The notes under the pieces: model-generated | What the model was told of the DNA's origin: nothing | The model's input: the letters and a program-made list of their open reading frames with translations, nothing else | Databases searched by the model: none | Made by a program: the position numbers and the translations under genes | Shown: positions 1-11,251 of the stretch, in pieces | Position numbering within the stretch: position 1 is the stretch's first letter | Layout of the letters: each line of letters opens with the position of its first letter | Source: Boswellia sacra | Taxonomy: Eukaryota; Streptophyta; Magnoliopsida; Sapindales; Burseraceae | NCBI GenBank assembly: GCA_013180625.2 | Contig: SNVD02000508.1 | Span: 1 to 64,000 of the forward strand | Reading direction: 5' to 3' | Length of the DNA stretch: 64,000 bases

Positions 1-744
1 TGGTATATTTACCTCAATTTTGGGAGAAGTTTCCAAGATTTTCTGTTCTTGTTCCTCCTTCTTCGATTTTGCAAATCTACTAGGAAAAAAGTGGAGGAGT
101 AACATATGAAGGAATGGGAGTTATCGGATTTACCTGAGAAGTCAATGTTTTATTCATGATGGAAGTGGTGTCATCTCCTTCATCAGTTTGTGATTTCCTT
201 GGCAAGATATCTAATTGCTCTACACCTCGCGAAGTTATCGCACTAACAGTCTCTCCTGGATTGATCACCGTTTGAGAAGATAATTTTTTGAGTATTGGCC
301 CTCGAATTTGCTCATGCTAGTAGCCAATTGTCCCATTTGATTTGCCAGGTTTTGGATACTTGCCCCAGTTTCCTGCTGGAATTGCATTGTGTTAGTGGCA
401 AGTGTATTAACAATATCTTCGAGAGACATACCTGAGTTTTGCGAAGTTGGTTGCGGTGCTGGATGTGGCATTGGTGGTGGTTGCATTTGAAATGGTTGCT
501 GCACTCTAGGTTGATTGAAACTTTGTGGGCGATTTGGTATCACATTTGGAGTGATTGGTTGATGATTCCAGTAACTGAAATTATGTTGATCTTCCCATTC
601 AGCATTGTAATTGCTAGAGAAAGGATCATACCATTGCCTCGTTTGTCCTGGAAATCCACCCATGGCATTGGCTTGTTCCATATATTCTTCTTGTAAAGTG
701 GATACATGTCGATTGGATGCTCCATCGTAGAATATATCCCACAT
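1..744 (-). pseudogene. Ty3-type retrotransposon gag, C-terminal part (element G)
   Basis: On the minus strand, 744 to 265 encodes a Pro/Gln/Asn-rich stretch ending in a helical segment with the motif QQETGASIQNLANQMGQLAT, typical of the C-terminal part of gag in plant Ty3 elements that use a GCCGTTGCCGGGG-type primer binding site. A second frame from 268 leftward continues the same protein (INPGETVSAIT), so a frameshift lies near 265. The N-terminal capsid region is missing: only about 260 bases separate this segment from the primer binding site at 1,006. The element runs off the left edge, so protease and pol cannot be judged. Ty3 family membership is known from such motifs; that this copy is non-autonomous is inferred. 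Confidence 0.75.
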
Positions 745-1005
745 TCATAAGATTTTTTGAAATTCTCCTACAGCCATGTTTTCACAAGAGAGGTTAGCTC
801 AGAAAGTTGTTTCATATTTCGGAGTGCTTACCTCAGTTACTCTTCCATGGTACTTGTGGCTCAAATCCACTAACCGGATATGTAGAAGTTTACTGCCATG
901 TTGGTCTAAAAACACAAAAAACAATCAGAAAAGAAAACCAAAGGAAAAAAATATGAATCAAACAATGAAAAAACAAAATAAACAAATCGATTAGAAAATC
1001 AAAAT
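745..1005 (-). other. Untranslated leader of element G
   Basis: A-rich leader between the primer binding site and the truncated gag. It has short open stretches but no recognisable domain. Related Ty3 elements have the gag N-terminal domain here, so an internal deletion is likely. Confidence 0.5.
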
Positions 1006-1023
1006 CCCCGGGCAACGGCGACC
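1006..1023 (-). other. Primer binding site of element G
   Basis: Read on the minus strand, a GTCGCCGTTGCCCGGGGA-like string follows the LTR after a short AGTTTTTT spacer. This is the usual arrangement of plant Ty3 elements with a GGCGCCGTTGCCGGGGA-type site. It fixes the minus orientation and the inner edge of the LTR. Confidence 0.8.
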
Positions 1024-1031
1024 AAAAAACT

Positions 1032-2502
1032 TGAATGCGTTCGAAACTAGCAAGTATACTAGTCGAACAAGTAATAAAGTGATGAGTAAGATATCGTTCC
1101 CACGAGGATTGATTCTAAATGAATTTGTTATTTTCCAGCAACAATAAACTAAATAAGGGGGGTTTTGTTGAATGATTAACTAAATGAAATAAGAATGTAA
1201 ATTAAGAATAACAAAACAGAAGTTAATTTGAATGAAAGATCAATGAGAGACACTTGGTTAAGGGTTCTTTCTCTGCCACAAGATCAATGAGAGACACTTG
1301 GTTAAGGTTTCTTTCTCTGCCACAAGATATGAATTTGTGAATTAACATAGAATTGTAATCCAATTACAGTATTGAAGTTATCAACCGTAGATAACAACAA
1401 GCTCTGTTATCCCAATCTTTCCTTACTTTGTTGTTAAATAAAACAGCTCTTTATTTAATCTCTATCCATTAAACAACCTAGAACAAGCTCTCTAAATTTA
1501 ATTTAATGGATGCATTACAATAAGAAAGATAGGTTTATCTAAGCAATAAACACACAAGCTCGGATTATTTAACTTAGGTTGTATTCTCCAATTGCAATCT
1601 CTGATCACAATTTTTCTACTAAGGATTAGAAATTCAAGACAATTACGGATCAAGATTTCTACTCTAGCAATAGACAACAACCAGATTATATTCAGTTGGC
1701 CATTCCAATACAATCAGCAAGCAATCATAAGCATTAGATATGGGAAAATACAAGCAACTTCAATTAGAGAATTGGATAACAATTTCTTACACAATCAACT
1801 CAAAAAATCCATATCAAGGGCTTTGAAATCACCCTCAACCAATTCAGATTTAGTTACACATATTCAATCAGAATAACAAATACAATACAGAGAAATTTCA
1901 GAATTGAAAAGGAAAGAAAGAACTTAGCAAATTCTTTGAAAATCTTCTTTGTAGATGAATCTTCTTGGATTGTAGTTCCTCCTCTTTCAAAATCTTCTTT
2001 CTCCTTCAAGAACTCCAAGGGATGAGAGAAATCCAGAAAATGCGGCCTCCTCCCACGTTTTCCCCTCTTCAAGTTATGAAAATAAAACCCTAAAATGTGT
2101 TTAAATACTCTGCTACAGTAACTTGCTACAGTGCCCCGTATTTAATAACATGCTACAGTGATATATGAAATTACAAATATACACTTCTCATACCATTTTT
2201 ATCAAAACTTTCGGTACACTACATAAATTCGTGAACCGTAAATTTCTCTAGAAAATAGACTTCGAGAGCTTTTCAATGGTATATAGCATGTTATCCGGTT
2301 AATTTTATATCGATACAATCAACTCCAAGAAATTGGTTGACTAGCAGAGGTGAAAATGAAGGGTTTTACTCCATTTTTGTGCAAGTTGCTCCAAAACTCC
2401 TACAAACATCAAAACCACACAAAAACATAAAAATACCAAGGAATATAGCAAAGAAACATGGACGAATTGATATAAAAGTAATACATAAATAGACACCTAT
2501 CA
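1032..2502 (-). repeat. 5' LTR of Ty3-type element G
   Basis: The LTR is bounded by TGATAGGTGTC at its 5' end (minus strand, 2,502) and CATTCA at its 3' end (1,032), about 1.47 kb. The 3' part has the arrangement of these LTRs, with a conserved block near 1,040-1,130 just before the primer binding site. It interrupts the env-like reading frame of element A at 2,503. The partner LTR lies outside the window, so the TSD cannot be checked. Confidence 0.75.
1237..1324. repeat. 44-bp tandem duplication inside LTR of element G
   Basis: A unit starting AGATCAATGAGAGACACTTG and ending TCTCTGCCACA occurs twice head-to-tail (1,237 and 1,281), nearly identical. It looks like a recent local duplication. 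Confidence 0.85.
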
Positions 2503-2724
2503 CCCACTACAGAAATCAGTGCTGGGAGCCTTGACAAGAAGATTCGCAGAGTTGTAGCTGAAGTTACTGCTACTTCCTCTGAGACCATTGAAGAGCAACT
2601 TGCACATGTGGGTTTTGAGCAGCCTACTCCCACTACTACTGGCAAACGGTGTAATGTGAAGGCTAATAGAATTAAGAAGCGCTCTGACAGTTTTGCTGAA
2701 ATCAAGGGGGAGACAAGGAGATAG
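2503..2724 (+). pseudogene. C-terminus of Sirevirus env-like ORF (element A)
   Basis: An open frame with no start in the window runs from the LTR junction at 2,503 to TAG at 2,722-2,724. The peptide contains the string EEQLAHVGFEQPTP followed by a Lys/Arg-rich tail. It matches the kind of sequence at the end of env-like ORFs located 3' of pol in Sireviruses, and the basic Thr/Lys-rich tail resembles that of element C (60,714 onward, minus strand). A polypurine tract and LTR follow downstream, as expected. The 5' part was separated by the insertion of element G and lies outside the window. Confidence 0.55.
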
Positions 2725-3137
2725 AGTTTTTGATTTTCTTTGTTTGTTCTCACTCTGTTTTTGTATGGGGAGAAAGAACTTGAACTTCTTATGCTTGCTT
2801 TGTGTGTGCATTCGAACTATTTTGATGCTTTGTGTATTTACTGTATTTGTGTTTTTGTGTTATTACTTATTTTGTGTTATCTTGGTTTGATGATTTGATT
2901 TGCTCTGATCATGATCTGATTGCATTATTGTTTGACAAGTTTGTTAAACTTCATTTTGTTTACATGATATACATATTCTGACAGTGTTTTATTATGAGAT
3001 TTGTAACAGCACACTGGTTATTTCTTTACACATGATATTTTCTGTTTGCTATTTCATGATAGCCTATAGTTATGTTTAACTTATCATGTGTGGTTTTCTT
3101 TGATCAAAAATAGTTTGGTGTTTTCATCACAAGTTGT
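2725..3137 (+). other. 3' non-coding spacer of element A
   Basis: T-rich, stop-rich DNA between the env-like stop and the polypurine tract, with strings such as TTGTTTGTTCTCACTC. No gene is seen. Elements B and C have a similar T-rich spacer at this place. Confidence 0.6.
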
Positions 3138-3152
3138 CAAAAAGGGGGAGAT
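3138..3152 (+). other. Polypurine tract of element A
   Basis: CAAAAAGGGGGAGAT directly precedes the LTR start, the usual plus-strand priming site of Sirevirus-like elements. It follows the string CATCACAAGTTGT and fixes the + orientation of A. Confidence 0.8.
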
Positions 3153-3702
3153 TATTGGTGTCAACATGTATGTGCCATGCACATAATGAATTTTGTCCAA
3201 CTTGTGATAAAACTAGAATATGATTTTGTTTCTTATTTTACTGTTTCTATAAGTATATTTTAGGAAGTATTTGGTTTACAATAAATATCTTCTTAGATTA
3301 GGATATAGTATCTTATATCCTAATTAAAATAGGAGAATATTTTTTTGTGTCCTAATTCCTTTAGGAGTTTAATTATAACATTTCCTATTATAGTTTTCCT
3401 TATCCTGATGTGATTTTGATTAGAATTTTTACAGGATTCTAAGGAGATTTCATTCAAGCATACCACTATATAGACAAATTTATTTTTACATAATTGAGTA
3501 TGTTGATTATGTGGTGTGTTGTGTGAGTTTAGGTTTCGGCATTCCAACAATAAAGGACGAGAGCTTCAACGCAAATTGGAATGCGTCATTGATTTGATTC
3601 TTTGAGTCTTTGATTCATGTATGAGAGATTGTAATCGTACATAAAGTGTTGATTAGGTCTGTATGAGTTAGTAGACACTTGAGATACTTGCGAGTTAAGT
3701 GT
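3153..3702 (+). repeat. 3' LTR of element A, left portion
   Basis: The LTR begins TATTGGTGTCAACATG (a TG-to-TA change at the end, by comparison with TGTTAGTGTC in element C). It is cut at 3,702 by CACTA element P and resumes at 8,305. Joined length is about 874 bp. TSD base triplet TGT occupies 3,700-3,702. Confidence 0.75.
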
Positions 3703-4073
3703 CACTACAACAGATTGGGCCTTTTACTGCACCTATTTACCGCGAGCCTTCCAAAATGCAGTAAAAATTAAAATTTTACAGCGGGCCATCGCACCCGCAG
3801 TAGAAGTATGGACTTTACTGCAGTTTTGGAGGCCCGCAGTGAAAAGATTTTAGATAATCTAATTTTTTTCACGCCATTCTCCCGCTTCTCTCGCTTTTTC
3901 TCTTTTGCTTCCCTAAATCCCTAATTTCTTCCTCTCAAATTCCCTCAAATTCTCCCCTCTCTGTTACGCCATTCTCCCGCTTCTCTCGCTCTCTCTCTTA
4001 TGCTTCCCTCACAAATCCCTAATTTCTTTCTTCCTCTCAAATTCCCTCAAGAGCCTACCGTCACTACAAACAA

Positions 4074-5843
4074 ATGGCTCATACACATCTCCCATTTATG
4101 GCAACCTTTCGAGCCATCGTAAATGAGCACAAAGGAGAAGAAAAAGCTGGCAAAGTAGAAGAGGAGGAAGAAGAAGAGGAAGGAAATGGCGAAGAAGGAC
4201 AGAGAGGAGGAGGAGGCGAGAGAGAACGATCTGAAGGAGAGAAGAGACTGGAAATGATGGAGAAAGAGGAGGAGGAAATGAGAGAGAGAGCGTTGAAGGA
4301 GTTCAAGGAGTGAGAGAGGATTTGGATGGAGCAAATGGAGTTGAAGAAGGAAGAAGAGAAAAGAAAGGCTCTAGAACAACAACAACAACAACAACAAGAG
4401 GAAGAAGAGGCTAAAAAGAAACAAGTACACGTCTGTTTGATTTGTTTCTATGTTTATTGCACTAGTATTGTTTGTTGTTTGGATGCTGAGAAATTTCTGT
4501 TTTGGAGACAATTGGAATGGTCGGTAGCTTTTGCTGTGTTTGGTTGCTGAAAGTGTGAGTAAAAATCTTAAAATTAGAATAGAATTGGTTAACACTAAAC
4601 TTGATGTTAGTTGGCTCAATTTTGTTCCTGATGTCCATAGTTCATTTCATTTTGATAATTCACAATTTGATGCTGAAGACTTCAAATATAAATACACAAC
4701 TAATTGGGAAATTTTCTCTCTAGTTCGTCAACTTTTCGTTCTTTTAATACCAAATAAGAGCTGCATTGGGCAATAAGTGGCAGTATTATTGGAAACTAGA
4801 AGATTTTTTTTTGGAGAAATTATGGAAAAGTGAAAGAAGATTTAACTGTGTTTAAGTACTTGTATCAGTAGTAATGCTTCAATTTGGCATAAATGGGCAG
4901 TGTTCTGTTATTGAGAACAAGCAAAAGAGAAGATAATGTAAGGGTGATAAAAATACTTAGTTTTGTTAAATTATTTCTGTTTGTTGTCTTTCTTTCTCTC
5001 ATATGAAATATCAAAATCGTCATTGCACCCTTAAAAAGTCAAATTTTTCTTTAACTTCCTTGTTATCATAACTTTGTTACCATAGTCAGCTTTGTTTAGT
5101 TCTTGGGAAAGGTGGATTTGGGAGAGTGATAAAATTGTTGTTTGTTAATTATCATTGGTTGTGCAATGGCTGGCAAGTTGAAAGGGAGAATGAATGTGAT
5201 GAGGATGATGACTGAGAATATATGGAAGAAGGGCCTGCAGAGATTATATGGCAAGGAAATGAGATAATTATCAAGAAGAAAAAGGCCAAAGTGCCAAAGA
5301 AAGATGCCACCCAGTTGAGTGGAAAAGAGGTAAAATTAGATTTATCTCCAACGAGGTTCAGATGTTTTATATATTACTTTATGGCCAGTTATTTTTTGAT
5401 TATGGCAAAAATTGGAATTGTTGAGGTTATTAGTTGCTGTAGGATGCTGATAGGCCTACATCAAACCCTCTTCACCCATAATATGAAGCTTTTGCTGATT
5501 ATCAGAGTGCACAGCAGGCATTAGAAACTGTTGCTCGGGAAGTGCCAAACTTTGGAACTGAACAGGTTTTTGATAATGGAAATTTTCTATCCATGCTTAT
5601 GGTTATTATGCCACTTTTTTTCCATTTTGCTTACTCATTATCAAGAATTTGGTCATTGAACTTTTAGTTACGTAAATATGGCAGGATAAAGCTTATTGTC
5701 CTTTCCATTTGAAGACTGGAGCTTGTCAGTTTGGTCAGAGTTGCAGTAGAGTTCATTTTTACCCTCATAAATCGTGCACTCTGCTTATCAAGAATATGTA
5801 CAACGGTCCTGGCCTTGCTTAGGAGCAAGATGAGGGGCTTGAG
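4074..5843 (+). pseudogene. Captured fragments of a ZRSR2/U2AF35-related CCCH zinc-finger gene
   Basis: Four exon-like blocks can be read. (1) About 4,074-4,423 is a Glu/Arg/Lys-rich N-terminus with ERIWMEQMELKKEEEKRKAL, ending at a GT donor. (2) About 5,195-5,329 contains [14 protein letters not shown] and a basic stretch, followed by GT. (3) 5,443-5,565 is bounded by AG and GT and contains REVPNFGTEQ. (4) 5,685-5,843, also AG/GT bounded, encodes a complete C-x8-C-x5-C-x3-H zinc finger ([20 protein letters not shown]) followed by NMYNGPGLA and EQDEGLE. This order matches the plant U2AF35-related protein (zinc finger CCCH domain-containing protein 5 / ZRSR2 type), an RNA splicing factor of the nucleus. 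In-frame stops occur at about 4,311, in block 2, in block 3 and in block 4 (W to stop). The RRM and second zinc finger are not seen. No functional protein is expected. Confidence 0.8.
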
Positions 5844-7328
5844 GTCTGTATTTGTATCCTGATAAGAACCCTGAAAACTTCTGTACTGTTGACTAAATTG
5901 TTGGTATATTTTATATAATAATATCTTTGCTTTATAAAAAAAGATAAGTATGATTTCAATGTATGATAAGGATGATAAAAATCATCCTGGAAGGTGTGCT
6001 CAGATTTTTATGAATTTATTTGTATTTTCTGGGTAGTTTACTATTTGGCTAGCTTCTACATTTCTTGAATAATTGACAAGATTCATCTTTTCTCTTCAAT
6101 TTATATAACTGTTTGTTTTTATGTTTCATGGCTTCGATGGATGCCATGGGAAATATATTTCATGAACTTCTTACAAGCATTAGAAAAGGACATCTCTGTC
6201 CTAAAATGCTTGCTTTGCATTCGCTCATGTTGATCAGATGTTAGCAGTTTGTCCAAGTAAGCATATTCAAGATTTCATTCTTGGTGAAAAACATAGTTAA
6301 TCTTATATGCCTTATACCTTTGCATTTTTAGGACTTTGTAGTCATGTCCGCCATCATCATGTTGTGCTGCTTCTTGTTGGCAATTACTGTGTCTGTTATC
6401 TTTTAAAATATGAATGGTTGCTCTTCTCTTTGTGTGTTGTGATCTTATCTTGCATTGTGATGATATGTATGAACATGTTGCTTCTCATTGCCAGTTAACT
6501 GTAATTATATGAATTAACCTGCTGTGGCATTTAGGAAGCCCATCTTTCTCTTATTTCAGCCTATAAAGCATGGTGGAGTTATATCTGAGCAGTTGGCGCC
6601 ATAAGGATACTTTGTTTATATGGTATGAGAAATATTTGAGTATTTTAGAGACCTCTCTAGCAATTCTTGTAGTTTAGTCTAGATGTGTCCTGCTCATGAG
6701 GGCTAATTTAGACTCAATTTGCATTTCTTTTTTATGTTGATTCTTATCTTTATTGGATACACTAGGAGTTGCATAATTACATTTATCTCATTTATTTTGT
6801 ATGATTTCATTAATTTAATGCATTTATTTGATGCTGTTAATATATAGACAGTAAGGATTGTGTCAATTATATCATTTATTTCAAATTTTGTCTATTTTGA
6901 GAACCATAAAACTTTGAAGTGATTAGTGTTTGGGTGATTGAGAAGAGATTTAAGCAGTAATTAATCAAACTTGTCCAATCAACAATGAGTAATCTTCCTG
7001 TATGGCTCACTTATTTCTGGCTAACAGCAATGATAATTTTTAATTAAATTCTGTTTATGATTTCTGATGCTTCAGCATCTCTGATCGGTGTGGGTCTCCA
7101 TTGATTTTTTTTAGTCTGTTAAAGAGTCCATAATTAACTGTAATCGACCTAATAAAGTAACAAGGTTTTTGTCTTGAGTGATAATACAGATATTAGGAGC
7201 TCCTATACGGTTTAGGTGGTTCATTTTACTACCATTGGGATTCTAGCATATTTATTCTCTCTCTAGTATTGATGATTAATATCGTTATTGACTTGTCTGT
7301 CAACTATTGTTTATTTTCCCCCGTGCAG
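5844..7328 (+). other. Intron-like interior of CACTA P, no recognised exon
   Basis: About 1.5 kb of T-rich DNA lies between the two captured genes. It probably holds intron and 5' flanking sequence of the donors. I see no convincing coding block; ORFs such as 6,307-6,498 are hydrophobic, low-complexity translations of T-rich DNA. Confidence 0.5.
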
Positions 7329-7849
7329 TTGAGGAATTTGTTATGGGCAACATCGAGGCATGATATGTGTCTTATGCAAAATTATTCAGTAATGCATTGG
7401 TCTCCTTTGCTCCGAAAGGGCACAGAAGTACTGAATGTGGCAAAGCCAATTGTTCCTACACTGGTAAGTAACTTCTTAGTTGATCAAGACTTAACATGTA
7501 GCGCATATTTGAAAGTGGTTTAAATTTGATATTTTATGGTTTTACAGGAACGGCCTGGACTGTTGACTATGCCTCTTAATAGAGTGCAAATAAGTAACCA
7601 TGGCAGTGAAAGAAAATATGTTGGTAGCTGGCGGCTTTCAGGGGGAGCTTATTTGCAAGGTAAGAACATGGCAAACTAGATTCAACATCAAGTATAAGAT
7701 TTGTTACACCGAGTTTGTCATTTTTTTAACTTTGTTTTTTTTTTTCACTTTTAATAGCATTGAGATGAACCTGAGGTTGTACTCTGTACAAAGTTGACAA
7801 CTGATGAGAATGCCATCACCAATGCTGTGGATGTCTTTCGTAGTCCCAA
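7329..7849 (+). pseudogene. Captured fragment of a plant WD40-repeat protein gene
   Basis: Three exon-like blocks with correct splice borders are seen: 7,329-7,463 (after GCAG, before GTAAGT; includes LRNLLWATSRHD and EVLNVAKPIVPTL), 7,548-7,659 (after ACAG, before GTAAGA; includes AVKENMLVAGGFQGELICK) and 7,758-7,849 (after ATAG, before GTAAGG; includes LTTDENAITNAVDVF). The order and wording match the N-terminal half of a conserved plant transducin/WD40 family protein of unknown cellular role. A one-base insertion near 7,597 breaks the frame in the second block, and a stop (L to stop) sits at the start of the third. The C-terminal propeller is absent. This gene is unrelated to the CCCH gene captured by the same element. 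Confidence 0.75.
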
Positions 7850-7974
7850 GTAAGGAACTATTAACCGTAATTGAATTTACCTTGTGAAGAAACTTTTTCT
7901 TCTGGAGGGAGACCGATTGATTTTTTTTAATCCTTTTGAAGTGCCTCAACGAGGGTCATGACCTGGGACAACAA

Positions 7975-8301
7975 CAAGACTTTTTACTGCGGGCCAAGCG
8001 CCCGCGGTAAATAATTTTTCACCACCAAGACTTTTTACGGCTGGCAGGGCGCCTGCGGTAAATAATTTTAACGGCAGGCCGTGCGCCCACGGTAAATAAT
8101 TTTCCATCAGACCACGAATTTTTACGGCGGGCCAAACGCCCACGGTAAAACCATTTTACCGCGGGCCGAAATCGCGGTAAAAACTAAAATGAGTTTTTAC
8201 GGCGCCATTTTATATGGCGGGCTTAAATCACCGTAGGCCCGCCATAGAAGGCTTTTTACCGCGGTTTCGGCCAGCGGTAAAAAGCCCATTTTCTTGTAGT
8301 G
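7975..8301. repeat. Right subterminal repeat block of CACTA P
   Basis: At least six copies of a GCGGGCCxxxCGCCCGCGGTAAA-like palindrome-rich motif occur here, spaced roughly 40-60 bp. Related motifs lie at the left end (3,725-3,845). These are the presumed transposase-binding repeats. Confidence 0.8.
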
Positions 8302-8304
8302 TGT

Positions 8305-8628
8305 TTATATAATTCAATGTCAAACGTCGTTGTTATGTATAACTTAACAGTGTGTTGTTAAGTTATCTGTGACAGAGAGTGGGCAGTGTCACTAGAGTTT
8401 AAGATTTTGGCGGGATTTTGTTTTACAAAGATTAGGTCAGTGTGTGAGAGTGAGTCAGCACTGTAAAAGATCCTAAATATTGTACAAACAAGAACTTAGT
8501 GAATTGCAGCTCTACAGCTGTCCGTAGATGTAGGTTCTATAGCCGAACCACGTAAAAATCCTCCTGTGCTGATTTACTTTATAGTTTATTGTTATATTTC
8601 TTATAATTGCATACTTCCAGAACTAACA
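8305..8628 (+). repeat. 3' LTR of element A, right portion
   Basis: The LTR resumes after the CACTA TSD and ends CAGAACTAACA at 8,628. It contains the GCCGAACCACGTAAA block that also occurs near the ends of the element B and solo LTRs in this window. It directly abuts an internal position of the element B 5' LTR, so A appears to have inserted into that LTR. Confidence 0.75.
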
Positions 8629-9523
8629 ATTATGATCATGATTATTTGTTAAATATCTTAAACGTGATTTACACGTCCTTGACTTCAAGATATGCAAGTT
8701 ATTTGATTGATATCAAAAGGATCTTGAAGAATCCTTATAGGATAAGGATTGCTTGCTAGATGAGTCCTAATATAAGAAGACTTTATTCTAAGTGTAGCTT
8801 AGGAGATTAAAAGATTACTTCCTATTATTCATTAGTCTTTATCTCTTAAGTTACATTGCAGATTTTACGGGTTTTAAAAAACTTTGATGAAATCCTTTTT
8901 CAACAAGGAAGTGCTGGATGTGCAGTCTATATAAAGGAGAGTTCATTCAACATTGAGGCAATGCAAACTTTTTTCAACTATTTTATTCAGAGAGTGATCA
9001 ATGCACATTCCTTTATGTTGAGTTTGCATATTTGTTTATGTAGCTTTTAGCTAAGTTCATGTTCTTGAGAGTTAGATCGTGGCTTGAGGGATAATTGCTT
9101 TCATGAATCTATAATTGACATCGTGCTCGTGACTGATAAAGTGTAGATAGCTTTGTTGAGTTTTATCTTTGTTGAATATTACTGAAAAAGTGTTTTACAA
9201 TCAAGAAGGGTCTTGATCTATCAGGTAGAGAATTGTAGCATGTTTAGGAAGTTGGTCTACTAAGGTTGAAGATCTTGGAGAGAGAGCATAGGTTTACAAA
9301 GAAAGATGAGTGAGAGAGAAAGGGGATTTCTTCTACTATAAATCCAAATAGTTTGTAATCTAGAACTACTTAGTGGATTACAGCTTGGTTGCCCAAGGAT
9401 GTAGGCTAATTTAGCCAAACCATGTAAAACTCCTCTATGCAATTTTTATTTACATCTATTACATATTTTGTAACTATTTTAGTTTCATGCTACGTAACCG
9501 AGTCTGTGGCTTTAGAATTTACA
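8629..9523 (+). repeat. 5' LTR of element B, part downstream of the element A insertion
   Basis: It aligns from its first base with the 3' LTR from 19,929 (shared GATATCTTGAAG-like and GGATCTTGAAGAATCCTTAT blocks) and ends TTTACA at 9,523. The first roughly 424 bp of the LTR are missing from the window and should lie left of element A. Compared with the 3' LTR it lacks about 35 bp near 9,125, and there are many point differences, so the element is old. Confidence 0.8.
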
Positions 9524-9524
9524 A

Positions 9525-9542
9525 TCAGTATCAGAGTAGAGC
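9525..9542 (+). other. Primer binding site of element B
   Basis: TCAGTATCAGAGTAGAGC immediately follows the LTR. It resembles the TGGTATCAGAGC site, complementary to initiator-Met tRNA, used by most plant copia elements, with changes. Confidence 0.6.
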
Positions 9543-9598
9543 ATTAATATACTTGTGTAGATCCTATCATTGTTCTTAAGCTACGGATTCTCATAAGC

Positions 9599-11240
9599 AT
9601 GGAGGGTCGATCAGCCATCCACCTCTTCTTAATGAAAGCAGTTATGGGTACTGAAAGGCTAAGATGATGTGCTTCCTTCAAGTAATTGATGAAAGGGTGT
9701 GAAAAACTGTTGTTTATGGTTGGAGTCCACTTAGTCAAGTTAATCAAGAAGGTGTTAGAGTTATGAAAGAAGAATCAACGTCGAATTAGCAAGAATATGA
9801 TTTAGCACAGTGGAATTCCAAGGCTATTCATTCTCTTTTCAATGTAGTCAATCTAAAGGCATTTAGCGTTATTTCTTCCTGCACGTCAGCCAAAGATGCA
9901 TAAAAGAGACTCCAAAATAAGTATGAAGGGACTACATTAGTTAGGGGAACAAAAGTTTTGATGCTTGCCTCACAATCGACAAAATCAAAAGGCAAGAAGA
10001 TGAAACAATTTCAAAATTTTATGATAGATTATGTGAGATTACAAATGCTGCAACCTTGTTGGGAAAAACATATAGTGATTCAAATGTTCTTCTAAAAATT
10101 CTTAGATCATTGCATAAAAAATATCAGGCCAAATCTATAATTGTTGCTAATACTCAGAACCTTGATGAGCTGAAAATTGATGAGTTATTGGGACCACTTC
10201 AGTCTTATGAAATGACATTCATGCTATAAATCAAGAAAAATAAATCCATTGCATTAGTAGCCTCATCATCAAAGACTAGATAATGTGATGACAATGCAAA
10301 AATCTTGGATGATCAAGAAGTTGCTTTAATGGTGAGAAACTTCAAGAAATTTCTTAAGAGAAATTCTAGAAAGAAGAATTAGTTCAAGGGTCAGAAAGAT
10401 GAGAAAAGTGTAGCTAACTTCAAGAAGTTGAACAAGGAACCAAAGAAGAAAACACAAGTGCAGTGTTTTGAGTGTTTAGGATTTAGACATATCAGGTTTG
10501 AGTGCACAAATTTAAATAAGAAAGGCAAAGGCTTAAATGCTACCTAGAGTGACAATTACTCTGAAAGCAGTATATATGAGCAAGAACAGCAGAATGGTTA
10601 CATTGCATTTATTGCATCTATATCAAACAAAAGAAAAGGAGTCATAACAAATACAACTGAATCAGTTATAACAGAAGTAACTAATGATACTGATATTGAT
10701 TCTGTTTTTGATCTAACATATTATGAAAAATTGTAGGAAGCCTACAATGATCTTTATCATGCACAAGAAATAGAGGTTTATAAGAACAAAGATAATTAAA
10801 GGAGAATTCAAGAGCTCATGAAAGAAGTTAAGATTGTGACATGTGAAAGAATGTTTCTATAAGAAAATGTTTCTGAACTTGAAGCAGCCATTAAGAAAAT
10901 GAAATTGGAGTTGAGTGAGAAAATGATTTCATAGAGGAACATGAAGCTTCCATTCAGTACCTATCAAAGGTAACTAAGAAGCTAGGTGAGATCCAAATCC
11001 AAGGAAGAATTAGCAAAAATAAGCAAGGATTGGGATTTGAGGCTTATGACCAGCCATCAACTTAAAAAATGACTTTTGTGAGATCTTTTGGATCAAATTC
11101 TTCACTAGAGTTAGATTCTTCGAATCAACAAAAGACAGAATCATAAAAGTCAAATACCTCAATCAAGTCAGGTAAAAAATCTCAAAGTTCAGGTAAAAAT
11201 TCTTAATATAAAAGTTCTAAGAGTTCATTTCATAGTGCTT
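9599..11240 (+). pseudogene. Decayed gag of Sirevirus element B
   Basis: An ATG at 9,599 opens a gag-like reading (MEGRSAIH) that needs several frame changes. Recognisable parts are a capsid-type region (about 9,600-10,230), a Lys-rich linker, and a CCHC zinc knuckle at 10,464-10,505 with all four ligands (CFECLGFRHIRFEC). A charged, coiled-coil-like tail runs to about 11,240. Many in-frame stops make it non-functional. Gag would form the cytoplasmic virus-like particle. Confidence 0.7.
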
Positions 11241-11251
11241 AATCACATTTT

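Larger units (their letters stand above)
3703..8301 (+). mobile_element. CACTA transposon P carrying two captured gene fragments
   Basis: The element starts CACTACAACAGATTGGGCC and ends CCATTTTCTTGTAGTG. A 3-bp TSD, TGT, flanks it at 3,700-3,702 and 8,302-8,304, and removing the element plus one TSD rejoins the LTR of element A. Both ends carry subterminal repeats built on GCGGGCC..CGCGGTAAA in both orientations (3,720-3,850 and 7,975-8,290), as CACTA transposases require. The 4.6-kb interior shows no transposase. It contains spliced-gene remnants on the + strand: a ZRSR2-like CCCH gene (from about 4,080) and a WD40 gene (7,329-7,849). It is therefore a non-autonomous, gene-capturing CACTA (Pack-CACTA type). 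Confidence 0.9.

Noticed and set aside
4047..4334. Serine/leucine-rich ORF on the minus strand
   Set aside because: Antisense shadow of the Glu/Lys-rich exon of the captured CCCH gene.
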